Shown piece by piece: positions 1-7,604 of a stretch of DNA of 34,032 nucleotides. Position numbers and translations under genes: made by a program. How positions within the stretch are numbered: position 1 is the stretch's first letter; each line of letters starts with the position of its first letter. A model generated the notes under the pieces. It saw nothing but the letters and a program-made list of their open reading frames with translations, had not been told where the DNA came from and did no database searches. Origin of the DNA: Candidatus Krumholzibacteriia bacterium (lineage in GTDB: Bacteria > Krumholzibacteriota > Krumholzibacteria > WVZY01 > JAKEHA01); NCBI GenBank assembly GCA_029863355.1, contig JAOTVO010000001.1:1-34032 (forward strand), read 5' to 3'.

Positions 1-1
1 C

Positions 2-1102
2 CCCAACGACATCGACCTCTATGCACAACGACTCGAGGCCGTGACGGCCACCTACGGCCACCCCGAACCGCAGATCGTCTCCGCGAGCGACAGCCCCAAC
101 GACCAGGGCGGATTTGTCGCCCTCAACTGGCGGGGGAGCGATCGCGACGTGCGCCCGCAGCAAGAGATGACGCACTACTCGGTATGGCGCGCCGTGGACG
201 CGGCCGCCACGAGTGCTGCGCACGCACCCGGCTCGCAACCGGCGTTCGTCGATCCCGCGGCCGTGGGCCCCGACTTCGCCGGCCCCGCCTACCGCAAGGC
301 CTCGCTCGCCGGCGCCTCGTACTACTGGGAGCTGGTGACCACGATGACGGCGCGCTACTCGGCGACGTACAGCTACAACACGCCCACGCGGCAGGACTCC
401 GTGGCGGGCAATCCCGGCGATCACACGTTCCAGGTGCTCTCCCACACGGCGAACCCGTTCGTGTTCTACGAGTCCAATCTCATCTCCGGACGCTCCGTGG
501 ACAACCTGGCCCCCGCCCCGGCGCTCATGCTCACCGCGCAGCGCGTGGGCGCCGACGTGCAGCTCGGCTGGAAGGCGTCCGGTGAGAACGAACCGGACTT
601 CCAGCAGTACGCCGTCTACCGGGCGACGGCATCCGGCGTGCAGCCCTCGCCGGTCACCTTCGTCAACAACGCCTCCGACGTGGCGTTCACCGACATCGCC
701 CCCGGGGCCGGCGCCCTCTACTACATCGTCACCGCGCGCGACGTGCACGGAAACGAGAGCGCTCCCTCGAACGAGGCGAGCGTGTCGGCGCCGACGGGCG
801 TCGACGACACCCCGGCGTTCCCACGCGCGCTGACCCTCCTGCCCAGCGCGCCGAACCCGTTCAGCGCGAGCACGCAGCTTCGCTTCGGGCTGCCCGAGGC
901 GCGGGAGGCGAGCCTGGAGATCTACGACGTCGCCGGGCGGCGCGTGCTATCGAGAAGCCTGGGCACCCTCGCCGCCGGCTGGCAGAGCGTCGCCTTCGAC
1001 GGCCGCGACGAGAGCGGCAGGCGGCTGCCCAGCGGGGTCTACTTCTACCGCCTGCGCACGGGCGGCGAGACGCAGACGCGCAAGATGGTCATCGAGCGCT
1101 AG
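2..1102 (+). CDS. Secreted repeat protein with FlgD-Ig-like C-terminal domain (5' truncated)
   Basis: The reading frame is open from base 2 and continues off the left edge, so only the C-terminal 366 residues are present; the GTG at 41 is an internal valine. It begins inside a DLYAQR motif, the same repeat carried by the protein at 24290-26728, and then follows that protein's order: a linker, two fibronectin-like segments (FQQYAVYRA ... YYIVTARDVHGNES) and a C-terminal domain with PNPFS, IYDVAGRRV, SGVYFYR and a final RKMVIER. By family knowledge, FlgD-Ig/T9SS-like C-terminal domains mark surface or secreted proteins in FCB-group bacteria. The paralogy and the extracellular location are inferred from architecture. 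No catalytic residues are recognisable. The missing part probably holds more YAQR repeats and a signal peptide. A strong hairpin lies shortly after the stop. Confidence 0.85.
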   Translation, partial: PNDIDLYAQRLEAVTATYGHPEPQIVSASDSPNDQGGFVALNWRGSDRDVRPQQEMTHYSVWRAVDAAATSAAHAPGSQPAFVDPAAVGPDFAGPAYRKASLAGASYYWELVTTMTARYSATYSYNTPTRQDSVAGNPGDHTFQVLSHTANPFVFYESNLISGRSVDNLAPAPALMLTAQRVGADVQLGWKASGENEPDFQQYAVYRATASGVQPSPVTFVNNASDVAFTDIAPGAGALYYIVTARDVHGNESAPSNEASVSAPTGVDDTPAFPRALTLLPSAPNPFSASTQLRFGLPEAREASLEIYDVAGRRVLSRSLGTLAAGWQSVAFDGRDESGRRLPSGVYFYRLRTGGETQTRKMVIER

Positions 1103-1123
1103 CGCGCTGCTCGTGTTACCCAA

Positions 1124-1168
1124 GGCGGCGGTCGTGGCGGCTTCGGCCTCGACCGCCGCTCGCGTTTG
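1124..1168 (+). terminator. Hairpin after the first gene, probable terminator
   Basis: A perfect 10-bp inverted repeat, GCGGCGGTCG (1125-1134) and CGACCGCCGC (1150-1159), has a 15-nt loop that can itself pair GGC with GCC. It starts 22 bases after the stop at 1102. The following T tract is weak (GTTTG), so it is a poor textbook rho-independent terminator, but stem strength and position fit the end of this transcript before the promoter at 1193. Confidence 0.5.
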
Positions 1169-1192
1169 TGGCCGGTCCCCCGTAAACGCCGT

Positions 1193-1222
1193 TTGACCCG
1201 ACGCACTCCGACTTGCTAGCCT
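1193..1222 (+). promoter_or_regulatory. Sigma70-like promoter for the DoxX gene
   Basis: TTGACC (1193-1198) and TAGCCT (1217-1222) are separated by 18 bp. Transcription would start near 1229, leaving a leader of about 43 nt that contains the AAGGAGGT ribosome-binding site at 1259-1266. The -35 hexamer is the same as in the promoters at 5072-5077, 5096 and 26829. Confidence 0.5.
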
Positions 1223-1271
1223 CCCCTCGCCGCCTCCGGGCACGTCATGCACACGAATAAGGAGGTACGAC

Positions 1272-1724
1272 ATGTTGGGCTTGCTCTCGGGAAAGGCCGT
1301 CAACCGTAACCTGGGCCTGCTCCTGCTGCGCGTCGGCATCGGGCTGAGCCTGCTCGCCGCGCACGGCTACGACAAGATCACCGGGGGGCCGGATCTGTGG
1401 GCGGGGGTGGGGGCGAACATGAAGAACCTGGGCATCGGCTTCTGGCCGACGTTATGGGGCTTCATGGCGGCCGTCTCGGAGTTCGGCGCTTCGATCCTCC
1501 TCATGCTCGGCGTGCTCTTCCGGCCGGCGGCGGCGATGCTGGCCTTCACCATGTTCGTGGCCATACTGACCCACATGAACATGCCCGCGGACGCACCGGC
1601 GGCGGGGCTCAAGGGCGCCTCGCACGCCTTCGAGCTGTTCTGCGTCTACATCGCGCTGATCTTGACGGGGCCGGGCAAGTACGCGTTCAGCCTGATCCGC
1701 AAGAGCGATCTGCGCGACGACTGA
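1272..1724 (+). CDS. DoxX family membrane protein
   Basis: A 150-residue membrane protein of the DoxX/SURF4-like family: an N-terminal GLLLLRVGIGLSLLAAHGYDK helix with the conserved LLR-G and HG-K pattern, three further hydrophobic helices (about residues 50-70, 75-95 and 115-135), and a short charged tail RKSDLRDD. Length and four-helix layout are typical. Members are inner-membrane proteins linked to redox or thiol metabolism in some bacteria; no specific role can be read here. The ATG has a strong AAGGAGGT site 5 nt upstream and a promoter at 1193-1222. The gene leads a tight same-strand run with the thiamine-binding-like gene 34 nt downstream. Confidence 0.85.
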   Translation: MLGLLSGKAVNRNLGLLLLRVGIGLSLLAAHGYDKITGGPDLWAGVGANMKNLGIGFWPTLWGFMAAVSEFGASILLMLGVLFRPAAAMLAFTMFVAILTHMNMPADAPAAGLKGASHAFELFCVYIALILTGPGKYAFSLIRKSDLRDD

Positions 1725-1758
1725 TGCCGTTGACACTGTCCGTCGAACAGGAGGATCG

Positions 1759-2064
1759 ATGAAGGTACTCGTGGACTTCGGTGTCGTACCCATCGGTGCT
1801 GGTACGTCGCTCTCGGCGTACGTGGCCGCCTGCCACCGGGTGCTCGAAGAGGCGGGGCTCGAATCGCGCCTGCACGCCTACGGCACCAACGTGGAGGGTG
1901 AGTGGGACGACGTGTTCGCGGCCATCAAGCGCTGTCACGAGGTGCTGCACGAGATGGGAGCACCTCGCCTCTACACGGTGATAAAGGCGGGCACGCGCAC
2001 GGACCGCGACCAATCGATGAACGACAAGGTCCGCAGCGTGCAGTCGAAGCTCGGCGGGAACTGA
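1759..2064 (+). CDS. MTH1187/YkoF-type thiamine-binding family protein (DUF77)
   Basis: A 101-residue protein matching the MTH1187 (DUF77) family: FGVVPIGAGTSLSAYVAAC at the start, GLESRLHAYGTNVEGEWDDVFAAIKRCHEVLHEMGAPR in the middle, and IKAGTRTDRDQSMNDKVRSVQ at the end. Family members are small ferredoxin-like-fold proteins, several of which bind thiamine or related pyrimidines. The ATG is preceded by AGGAGG with a 4-nt gap. It lies 34 nt after the DoxX gene and 11 nt before the next start, so all three are probably co-transcribed. No thiamine synthesis or transport gene is in the window, so the ligand is unproven. Confidence 0.85.
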   Translation: MKVLVDFGVVPIGAGTSLSAYVAACHRVLEEAGLESRLHAYGTNVEGEWDDVFAAIKRCHEVLHEMGAPRLYTVIKAGTRTDRDQSMNDKVRSVQSKLGGN

Positions 2065-2075
2065 CCGGCGTGCGC

Positions 2076-2510
2076 ATGGCCCCACAGGAGGAGCGCCCGC
2101 CACCCCAGCGCGCCCGCGCGGGTCGGAGGGGCGCGCCGCCCCCCGTCCGCGGCAGTGAGACCGCCGGGCTCGCGCCGGCACGGCGCGCCGCGCTCGGGCT
2201 GGGGAACGCCGTCTCGCTGACGGGCGGCACGGCGTTCGTCGTCTCCGCCGGGACCATGGTCGTGCTCTGGTTCCAGCTCGTGCTGTCGTGGCTGGGGCCG
2301 GCCGGAATCCCCGTCGCCCTTCTCACCGCGCCCACGGGCGCGCTCTATCCCTTCGTCCACTGGGTCGTGACGGGCACGTTTCCAGCGTTTTACTTCACGC
2401 TCTGGGTCCTCGGCCTCGCCGGCATGGCCATCAGCATGGCTTGGGCGGTCTCGCTGCGCCATCGCGTCGTTCCGCTCTCCCCCGCGAGTCCCCGCGCGGG
2501 GGGCTCCTGA
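2076..2510 (+). CDS. Small hypothetical membrane protein
   Basis: I do not recognise a family. The 144-residue product has an Arg/Pro-rich N-terminal tail (about 40 residues) followed by three likely membrane segments: AVSLTGGTAFVVSAGTMVVLW, an IPVALLTAPTGALYPFVHWVV stretch, and FPAFYFTLWVLGLAGMAIS. A short basic tail RHRVVPLSP follows. The start is uncertain: ATG 2076 and GTG 2070 are in frame and neither has a good ribosome-binding site, while an AGGAGG lies just inside the gene. It sits 11 nt after the thiamine-binding-like gene and probably depends on that transcript. The frame stays open and hydrophobic, which supports real coding. Confidence 0.55.
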   Translation: MAPQEERPPPQRARAGRRGAPPPVRGSETAGLAPARRAALGLGNAVSLTGGTAFVVSAGTMVVLWFQLVLSWLGPAGIPVALLTAPTGALYPFVHWVVTGTFPAFYFTLWVLGLAGMAISMAWAVSLRHRVVPLSPASPRAGGS

Positions 2511-2577
2511 CCGCCCCCGACGCTTGTGGCGCCGGCGCGTCTTCTCCGATACTATAGCCCCGGTGGGAGGAGTCGAA

Positions 2578-2961
2578 ATGCCCGTCACGATAGCCATCGA
2601 TCCCGACGCCGACCTCATCACGTACACCGTGAAAGGGGACCTGCTGCTCGACGAGCTCCGCGGCGCCCTGGAGAGCCAGTTCGATCACCCGCGCTTCCGC
2701 AAGGGCATGAACGCGATGTGGAACCTCAAGGAGGCGCGCATCGCGGTCACTACGGTCGAGCTTCCCGAGTTGATATCCGCCCTTCAAGGGATGAGCGACC
2801 GGCGCGGCAGAGGATTCAAGGTGGCCCTGCTGGTTCGGAGCAACGAAGACTTCGGCTTGTCGTCGCTCTTCGAGATGAGCGCCTACGTGCTCCCCTTCGA
2901 TGTCCGCGTGTTCCGTAACACGAAGGAAGCGATGGAGTGGGTCACCGGGGTGAAGAAGTAG
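2578..2961 (+). CDS. SpoIIAA/STAS-like protein
   Basis: A 127-residue soluble protein resembling the SpoIIAA-like (STAS/SEC14-type) proteins of uncharacterised bacteria: a beta-strand start ITYTVKGDLLLDEL, the FDHPRFRKGMNAMWNLKEAR motif (family pattern HP-F--GM---WDLR-A), then VALLVRSNEDFGLSSLFEM and DVRVFRNTKEAMEWV. Related proteins are thought to act in signalling or lipid binding; no partner anti-sigma factor or kinase is adjacent. ATG 2578 is chosen because GGGAGGAG ends 5 nt upstream; a -10-like TACTAT lies at 2550-2555 but no convincing -35. The last 20 bases overlap, tail to tail, the ATP-grasp gene on the other strand. Confidence 0.75.
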   Translation: MPVTIAIDPDADLITYTVKGDLLLDELRGALESQFDHPRFRKGMNAMWNLKEARIAVTTVELPELISALQGMSDRRGRGFKVALLVRSNEDFGLSSLFEMSAYVLPFDVRVFRNTKEAMEWVTGVKK

Positions 2962-4000
2962 CGCCGCCCCGGTGGTAGGCGAGACCGGCCGCGACGATCC
3001 GATGGATGAGCTGCTGGAAGGTTATGCCGCCGGCCTTGGCCGAGAGCGCGAAGTCCTCGTCGAGGGCGAGGTCGGGGTTGGGATTGGGCTCGAGGAGGAA
3101 GAGCTCGCTGCCCTCGGTGAGGCGGAAATCCATGCGCGCGTATCCGGATAGTCCGAGCGTGCGGTAGACGCGCTTGCTGAGGCGCACGAGGCGCTCCGCC
3201 ACCCCGTTGGGCAGCCGCCGCGAGAGCCCGCTGCGGATGCCGCGGCGCTGCTGGTACGCGAGATCCCACTTGACCTTCTCCGTCGCGATCGCGGCCGCGC
3301 CCTCGGCGAGGTTGTCGAAGCTCAGCTCCCAGATGGGGAAGGTCTCCAGCCGGTGGTTCCCGAGCAAGCCCAGGTAGAGTTCACGGCCATCGATGTACTG
3401 CTCGGCGATGGCGTCGGTATTGAGGTGCTCGTGCACGAACTCGACGCGCTCGGCCAGCTTCTCGTCTGTGGTAACGACGGAGGCCTGCGAGATCCCCACG
3501 GATCCGTGGGCGACGGCGGATTTCACGATCAGCGGAAGGTCGAGCCGGCGCGGCCGGCGCGCCACGCGGCCGCGGGGGAAGATGGCGAAGTCCGGCGAGG
3601 GGATGCGGTGAAAGCGCAGCACCTTCTTCATCAACTGCTTGCTGTCGGCCAGCTGCAGCCCACCGGGGTTGCAGCCGGTGAACGGCACCCCCATCAGCTC
3701 GAGCCACCCCAGTAGATAAGGGACGTAAACGCCCGCGCCGCCGAACTCCTCGAGCAGGTTGAACACGATGTGCGGCTTCCAGCGCACGAGCGCCTCGCGG
3801 ACCTCGGCGATGTCGGCGGCGCCGCCGATCACCTCGGTCTCGTGTCCGAGCGAGTGCAAGGCCTCGACGACGTCATGCTCGGTCTTCCACCCCGCGAACT
3901 CCTTGTCCGATACGTCGCTGATGTCCTCGCGATGCTCGTAGCGCTGGTGCGTGAGCACCAGAACTCGCCGTCGCCGCCGCCGCCTCGCGCCCGTGCTCAT
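2942..4000 (-). CDS. D-Ala-D-Ala ligase-like ATP-grasp protein
   Basis: A 352-residue ATP-grasp enzyme of the D-alanine-D-alanine ligase type. Visible parts are an N-terminal domain (VLVLTHQRY ... PHIVFNLLEEFGGAGVYVPYLLGWLELMGVPFTG), the LADSKQLMKKVL segment, the nucleotide-binding strand LPLIVKSAVAHGSVGIS, EQYIDGRELYLGLLG, and the metal-binding end FLLEPNPNPDLALDEDFA. Family members join a carboxylate to an amine using ATP. The active-site frame looks intact, but the substrate is unknown, and the context (a metallopeptidase rather than mur/ddl genes) argues against ordinary cell-wall Ddl. ATG 4000 overlaps the stop of the upstream peptidase gene as ATGA, and its AAGGTG site lies inside that gene, so translational coupling is likely. 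Confidence 0.8.
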   Translation of the reverse strand: MSTGARRRRRRRVLVLTHQRYEHREDISDVSDKEFAGWKTEHDVVEALHSLGHETEVIGGAADIAEVREALVRWKPHIVFNLLEEFGGAGVYVPYLLGWLELMGVPFTGCNPGGLQLADSKQLMKKVLRFHRIPSPDFAIFPRGRVARRPRRLDLPLIVKSAVAHGSVGISQASVVTTDEKLAERVEFVHEHLNTDAIAEQYIDGRELYLGLLGNHRLETFPIWELSFDNLAEGAAAIATEKVKWDLAYQQRRGIRSGLSRRLPNGVAERLVRLSKRVYRTLGLSGYARMDFRLTEGSELFLLEPNPNPDLALDEDFALSAKAGGITFQQLIHRIVAAGLAYHRGGATSSPR

Positions 4001-5037
4001 AGCGGCACCTTGTAGTCGCTGTGGTAGATGAAGTTCATGGTCTGCATCGTCAGCATGATCGCCGCCTCCAACTTAATCTCGTTGGCGGAGCGGCCGACGC
4101 GGAGATCCAGCTCGCGGCAGCGAGTGATCATGTCGCGCAGAACAAGATCCACCGTGTAGCTGTGGACGCCCGCCCACGACGATACGATGCGCCGCAGCTC
4201 GGGCGCGAGTTTGCGCAGATACGCCGCCGCCGCGGGCGCGCTCGAGGCGTTGGGCGAATCGGGGAACAGGTGATGCAGGTCGGGGTCGTAGAAATCTGGA
4301 TAGTGCTCGGAACGTTCACGACGTTTGTGGTTGTAGTGCTCGCGCAGCGTCCAGCGCAGCGTGCTCACGTGCGCGTCGCGTTCCCGCGTCGGTTGTGGCT
4401 GGCGCTTGCCGGTCAGCTCCGTCATCAACCGGTCGACGTACTCCAGCTTCTTGAGCGCGGGCCAGTCGCGGTACACCGCGCGCCAGCGTGATCCCGGCGC
4501 GAGCCAGACGGCGAACGTCTCGGCAAAATCCTCGCTGGGGTGGCTCTGCGCGTACCACCAGTCCAGGTGGAGAACGTAGTTTTTGCTGATGGGTCTTATT
4601 CGGTAGTTGCGCGGATACGGCTTGGACGAGTTGCCGAAGACGCGCCGCCACGTCGGCCTCCGGCCCAGCCGGTAGGCGGTCTCATAGACGTGGCCGGCCT
4701 CGTGGCGCAAGAGGTTCATGCACCACTTTTTGGTCCCGCCCTCCACCTCGAGCATCATCTGATCTTCGAGCCGTTTGAGGCGTGGATGCGCGAGATAGAA
4801 AGGGATGGCGATGCCGGCGATGTGGCTAGGCGCGAACCAGTCGTAGGAGAGCCAGCACGGCGGCATGAGCTTCAGCCCGCGCGCGCGAAGCTCGGCGAAC
4901 AGCTGCTGGATGTACGCCTCCAGATCGGAGCCGGCAATCTCCAGCCCGAGGTCGCACAGCTTCAGGTCGAGCAGCTTCGCGTCCGAGAGGCGCTCCCACC
5001 AGTAGCGCGGAGCGCGTTTGTGGACGAAAGGCGCCAT
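3997..5037 (-). CDS. Putative zinc metallopeptidase (HExxH)
   Basis: A 346-residue protein with a zinc-binding HEAGH motif near residues 112-116 (NLLRHEAGHVYETAYRLG) and a downstream SEDFAETFAVWL motif whose Glu could be the third ligand. This resembles the putative zinc-binding metallopeptidases of the Peptidase_Mx type. There is no signal peptide or membrane segment, so a cytosolic place is expected. The N-terminus (WWERLSDAKLLDLKLCDLGLEI) and the C-terminal helical half are not recognisable. It is the first gene of a two-gene unit, with the ATP-grasp ligase starting within its stop codon. No Shine-Dalgarno sequence precedes the ATG, and the promoter at 5048-5077 would place transcription start only a few bases upstream. 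Confidence 0.7.
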   Translation of the reverse strand: MAPFVHKRAPRYWWERLSDAKLLDLKLCDLGLEIAGSDLEAYIQQLFAELRARGLKLMPPCWLSYDWFAPSHIAGIAIPFYLAHPRLKRLEDQMMLEVEGGTKKWCMNLLRHEAGHVYETAYRLGRRPTWRRVFGNSSKPYPRNYRIRPISKNYVLHLDWWYAQSHPSEDFAETFAVWLAPGSRWRAVYRDWPALKKLEYVDRLMTELTGKRQPQPTRERDAHVSTLRWTLREHYNHKRRERSEHYPDFYDPDLHHLFPDSPNASSAPAAAAYLRKLAPELRRIVSSWAGVHSYTVDLVLRDMITRCRELDLRVGRSANEIKLEAAIMLTMQTMNFIYHSDYKVPL

Positions 5038-5047
5038 GACGCGAGCG

Positions 5048-5077
5048 AGTATCGGCGAGGGCCGCGGGCAGGGTCAA
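5048..5077 (-). promoter_or_regulatory. Promoter of the metallopeptidase/ATP-grasp unit
   Basis: On the minus strand, TTGACC (5077-5072) and GATACT (5053-5048) are 18 bp apart. Only ten bases lie between the -10 box and the ATG at 5037, so the mRNA would be leaderless or have a leader of about 3-4 nt, in keeping with the lack of a ribosome-binding site. It is divergent from the hinT promoter. Confidence 0.5.
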
Positions 5078-5095
5078 GGAAAAGGGCGTCGTCGA

Positions 5096-5124
5096 TTGAC
5101 CGGCGCCGATGGCGGTGGTAAGCT
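5096..5124 (+). promoter_or_regulatory. Promoter of the hinT-tamB gene run
   Basis: TTGACC (5096-5101) and TAAGCT (5119-5124) are 17 bp apart. The start of transcription would be near 5131, about 47 nt before the hinT ATG. This is the only clear promoter seen before the long same-strand run that ends with tamB. Confidence 0.55.
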
Positions 5125-5177
5125 TGTGCACACATGCCTGCGGTCGGTGGTGCCGCGGGGGAAGAGGAGGAGCGGCG

Positions 5178-5528
5178 ATGGCCGAGGAGACGATATTCAG
5201 CAAGATCATCCGCAAGGAAATCCCCGCGGAGATCGTCTACCACGATGAGTTGGTGACGGCGTTCCGGGACATCCACCCGGCGGCGCCCACGCACGTTCTG
5301 ATTGTCCCTAACAAGGTGATCCCGACGGTCAACGATGTCGCTCCCGAGGACGAGCCATTGCTCGGCCGGATGTTCACCGTGGCGGCGCGCATCGCCGCCA
5401 ACGAGAGGATCGCGGACGACGGATATCGCCTGCTCGTCAACTGCAACCGCCACGGCGGCCAGGAGGTTTTCCACCTCCACATGCACTTGCTGGGCGGCAA
5501 ACCCCTGGGCCCGATGCTGGCCCGTTGA
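5178..5528 (+). CDS. hinT: HIT family purine nucleoside phosphoramidase-like protein
   Basis: A 116-residue Hint-type protein. The opening [19 protein letters not shown] and [18 protein letters not shown] are standard for the family, and the catalytic histidine triad HLHMHLLGG (H99, H101, H103) is intact with a further His at 92 in HGGQEVF. Hint proteins hydrolyse adenosine phosphoramidates and acyl-adenylates in the cytosol. ATG 5178 is chosen because a GAGGAGG site lies just upstream and the protein then has the usual N-terminus; an upstream in-frame start at 5109 would add an atypical extension and would precede the proposed transcription start. It heads a plus-strand run with the deoxyhypusine-synthase-like gene 42 nt downstream. 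Confidence 0.93.
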   Translation: MAEETIFSKIIRKEIPAEIVYHDELVTAFRDIHPAAPTHVLIVPNKVIPTVNDVAPEDEPLLGRMFTVAARIAANERIADDGYRLLVNCNRHGGQEVFHLHMHLLGGKPLGPMLAR

Positions 5529-5570
5529 GCCTCGCGAACCGAGGGTGAGATAAGCAAAGAAGCACGCGCC

Positions 5571-6548
<978 letters not shown>

Positions 6549-6567
6549 GGGCCGGGCTTCGACACCC

Positions 6568-7212
6568 ATGTCCGGCCGATCCATCGATTCCACCCTGCGG
6601 GAAGTGCTCGCCGACGGCGTGTTCCTGTGCGTGCGTCTGGGACCGGAGGCGGCAGTGACCGACGCCTGTCGGGCGGCTGCACGCGGTGGGCTGCGCATGC
6701 TCGAGATAACGCTAACCACGCCGGGGGCACTCGAGGCGATCGCCGAGCTGTCGCGCGACGAGGGGCTCCTGGTGGGAGGCGGCACCGTGCTCTCCCGGGC
6801 GGACGCGCGCGCGGTGGCCGCGGCCGGAGGGCGTTTTGCTCTCTCGCCGGTCTTCGACGCGGAGGTGGTGGACGAGGCGCACGCGCTGGGGCTCCTCGCG
6901 GTCCCCGGGGCGATGACGCCGCGCGAGATCCTGGCGGCACACCGGCACGGCGCGCGCCTGGTCAAGGTCTTCCCCGCGGGCGCGCTCGGCGGCGCCGCCT
7001 ATGTGCGTGCGGTGCGCGGGCCGCTGCCGGACGTGAAGCTGGTGCCGACCAGCGGCCCCGCCGCGGAGACGATCGGCGAGTACGTGGCCGCCGGCGCGGC
7101 CGCCGTGGGCGTGGGCGGCGAAGTCTTCCCGCCTGGCTTCACGATCGCACAGGTCGAAGCCGCTGCGCACCGGGTGCGCGAGGCGATGAATTCTGCGAGA
7201 GGAAAGCGTTGA
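6568..7212 (+). CDS. eda: 2-keto-3-deoxy-6-phosphogluconate aldolase family protein
   Basis: A 214-residue class I aldolase of the KDPG/KHG family (Entner-Doudoroff or uronate breakdown: KDPG to pyruvate plus glyceraldehyde 3-phosphate). The catalytic Glu46 is in LEITLTTPGA, the Schiff-base Lys133 is in LVKVFPAG, and the phosphate-binding PTSGP and GVGGEVF segments are present. The usual GAGTV loop reads GGGTVL here, a mild change. No edd, kdgK or sugar kinase gene is nearby, so the substrate range is open. It starts 19 nt after the deoxyhypusine-synthase-like gene without an obvious Shine-Dalgarno sequence, and its stop overlaps the TTG start of the heme lipoprotein gene. Confidence 0.85.
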   Translation: MSGRSIDSTLREVLADGVFLCVRLGPEAAVTDACRAAARGGLRMLEITLTTPGALEAIAELSRDEGLLVGGGTVLSRADARAVAAAGGRFALSPVFDAEVVDEAHALGLLAVPGAMTPREILAAHRHGARLVKVFPAGALGGAAYVRAVRGPLPDVKLVPTSGPAAETIGEYVAAGAAAVGVGGEVFPPGFTIAQVEAAAHRVREAMNSARGKR

Positions 7213-7604
7213 AACGCAAAGATTTCGTGGTTCTGGTCGCCGCCGCGACGATGATGTCATGCGGGCAGGGCGATCTGACGCTGGACCAGGCCGACCCCCA
7301 AGCGGTGCCCGCGAGTCCCTCGTACGACCAGGTCTTCACCATCGTTCAACGTCAGTGCGCCACGTGCCATCAGGGGGGAGACGCGGCAGCCGGCCAAGCG
7401 TCGCGGTTGGTCGCCGAAGACGGTTTCGACGCGGATCTGCGCACGTGCCGCGGCATCGTGGACAGCCGCTTCGACATTCTGTCGTCGGTGGAGCGCAACA
7501 CGATGCCGCCGGGGGCGTGGCCGCGGCTCACGAGCGAAGAGCGGCTCGTCCTCCAGCGATGGCTGCAGAACGGGGCGGAGGCGCCATGCAACCCCGCGCC
7601 ATGA
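7209..7604 (+). CDS. Monoheme c-type cytochrome-like lipoprotein
   Basis: A 131-residue protein with a short basic N-terminus, a hydrophobic stretch FVVLVAAATMMS and Cys18 in a lipobox-like position (MMSC), so probably a lipoprotein. One c-type heme site, CATCH (50-54), is followed by a candidate axial methionine in NTMPPGAW (Met99), the usual order in small cytochrome c domains. The start is the TTG at 7209, overlapping the aldolase stop as TTGA, with AGAGGA upstream; no ATG or GTG gives a signal sequence. The stop overlaps the ATG of the next gene as ATGA. Context suggests it delivers or takes electrons together with the diheme barrel encoded next. The partner and potential are unknown. Confidence 0.75.
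   Translation: MKRKDFVVLVAAATMMSCGQGDLTLDQADPQAVPASPSYDQVFTIVQRQCATCHQGGDAAAGQASRLVAEDGFDADLRTCRGIVDSRFDILSSVERNTMPPGAWPRLTSEERLVLQRWLQNGAEAPCNPAP

Noticed and set aside
1725..1758. TPP riboswitch before the thiamine-binding-like gene
   Set aside because: The gap is only 34 bases, too short for the known TPP aptamer, and the gene is probably transcribed from the DoxX promoter.
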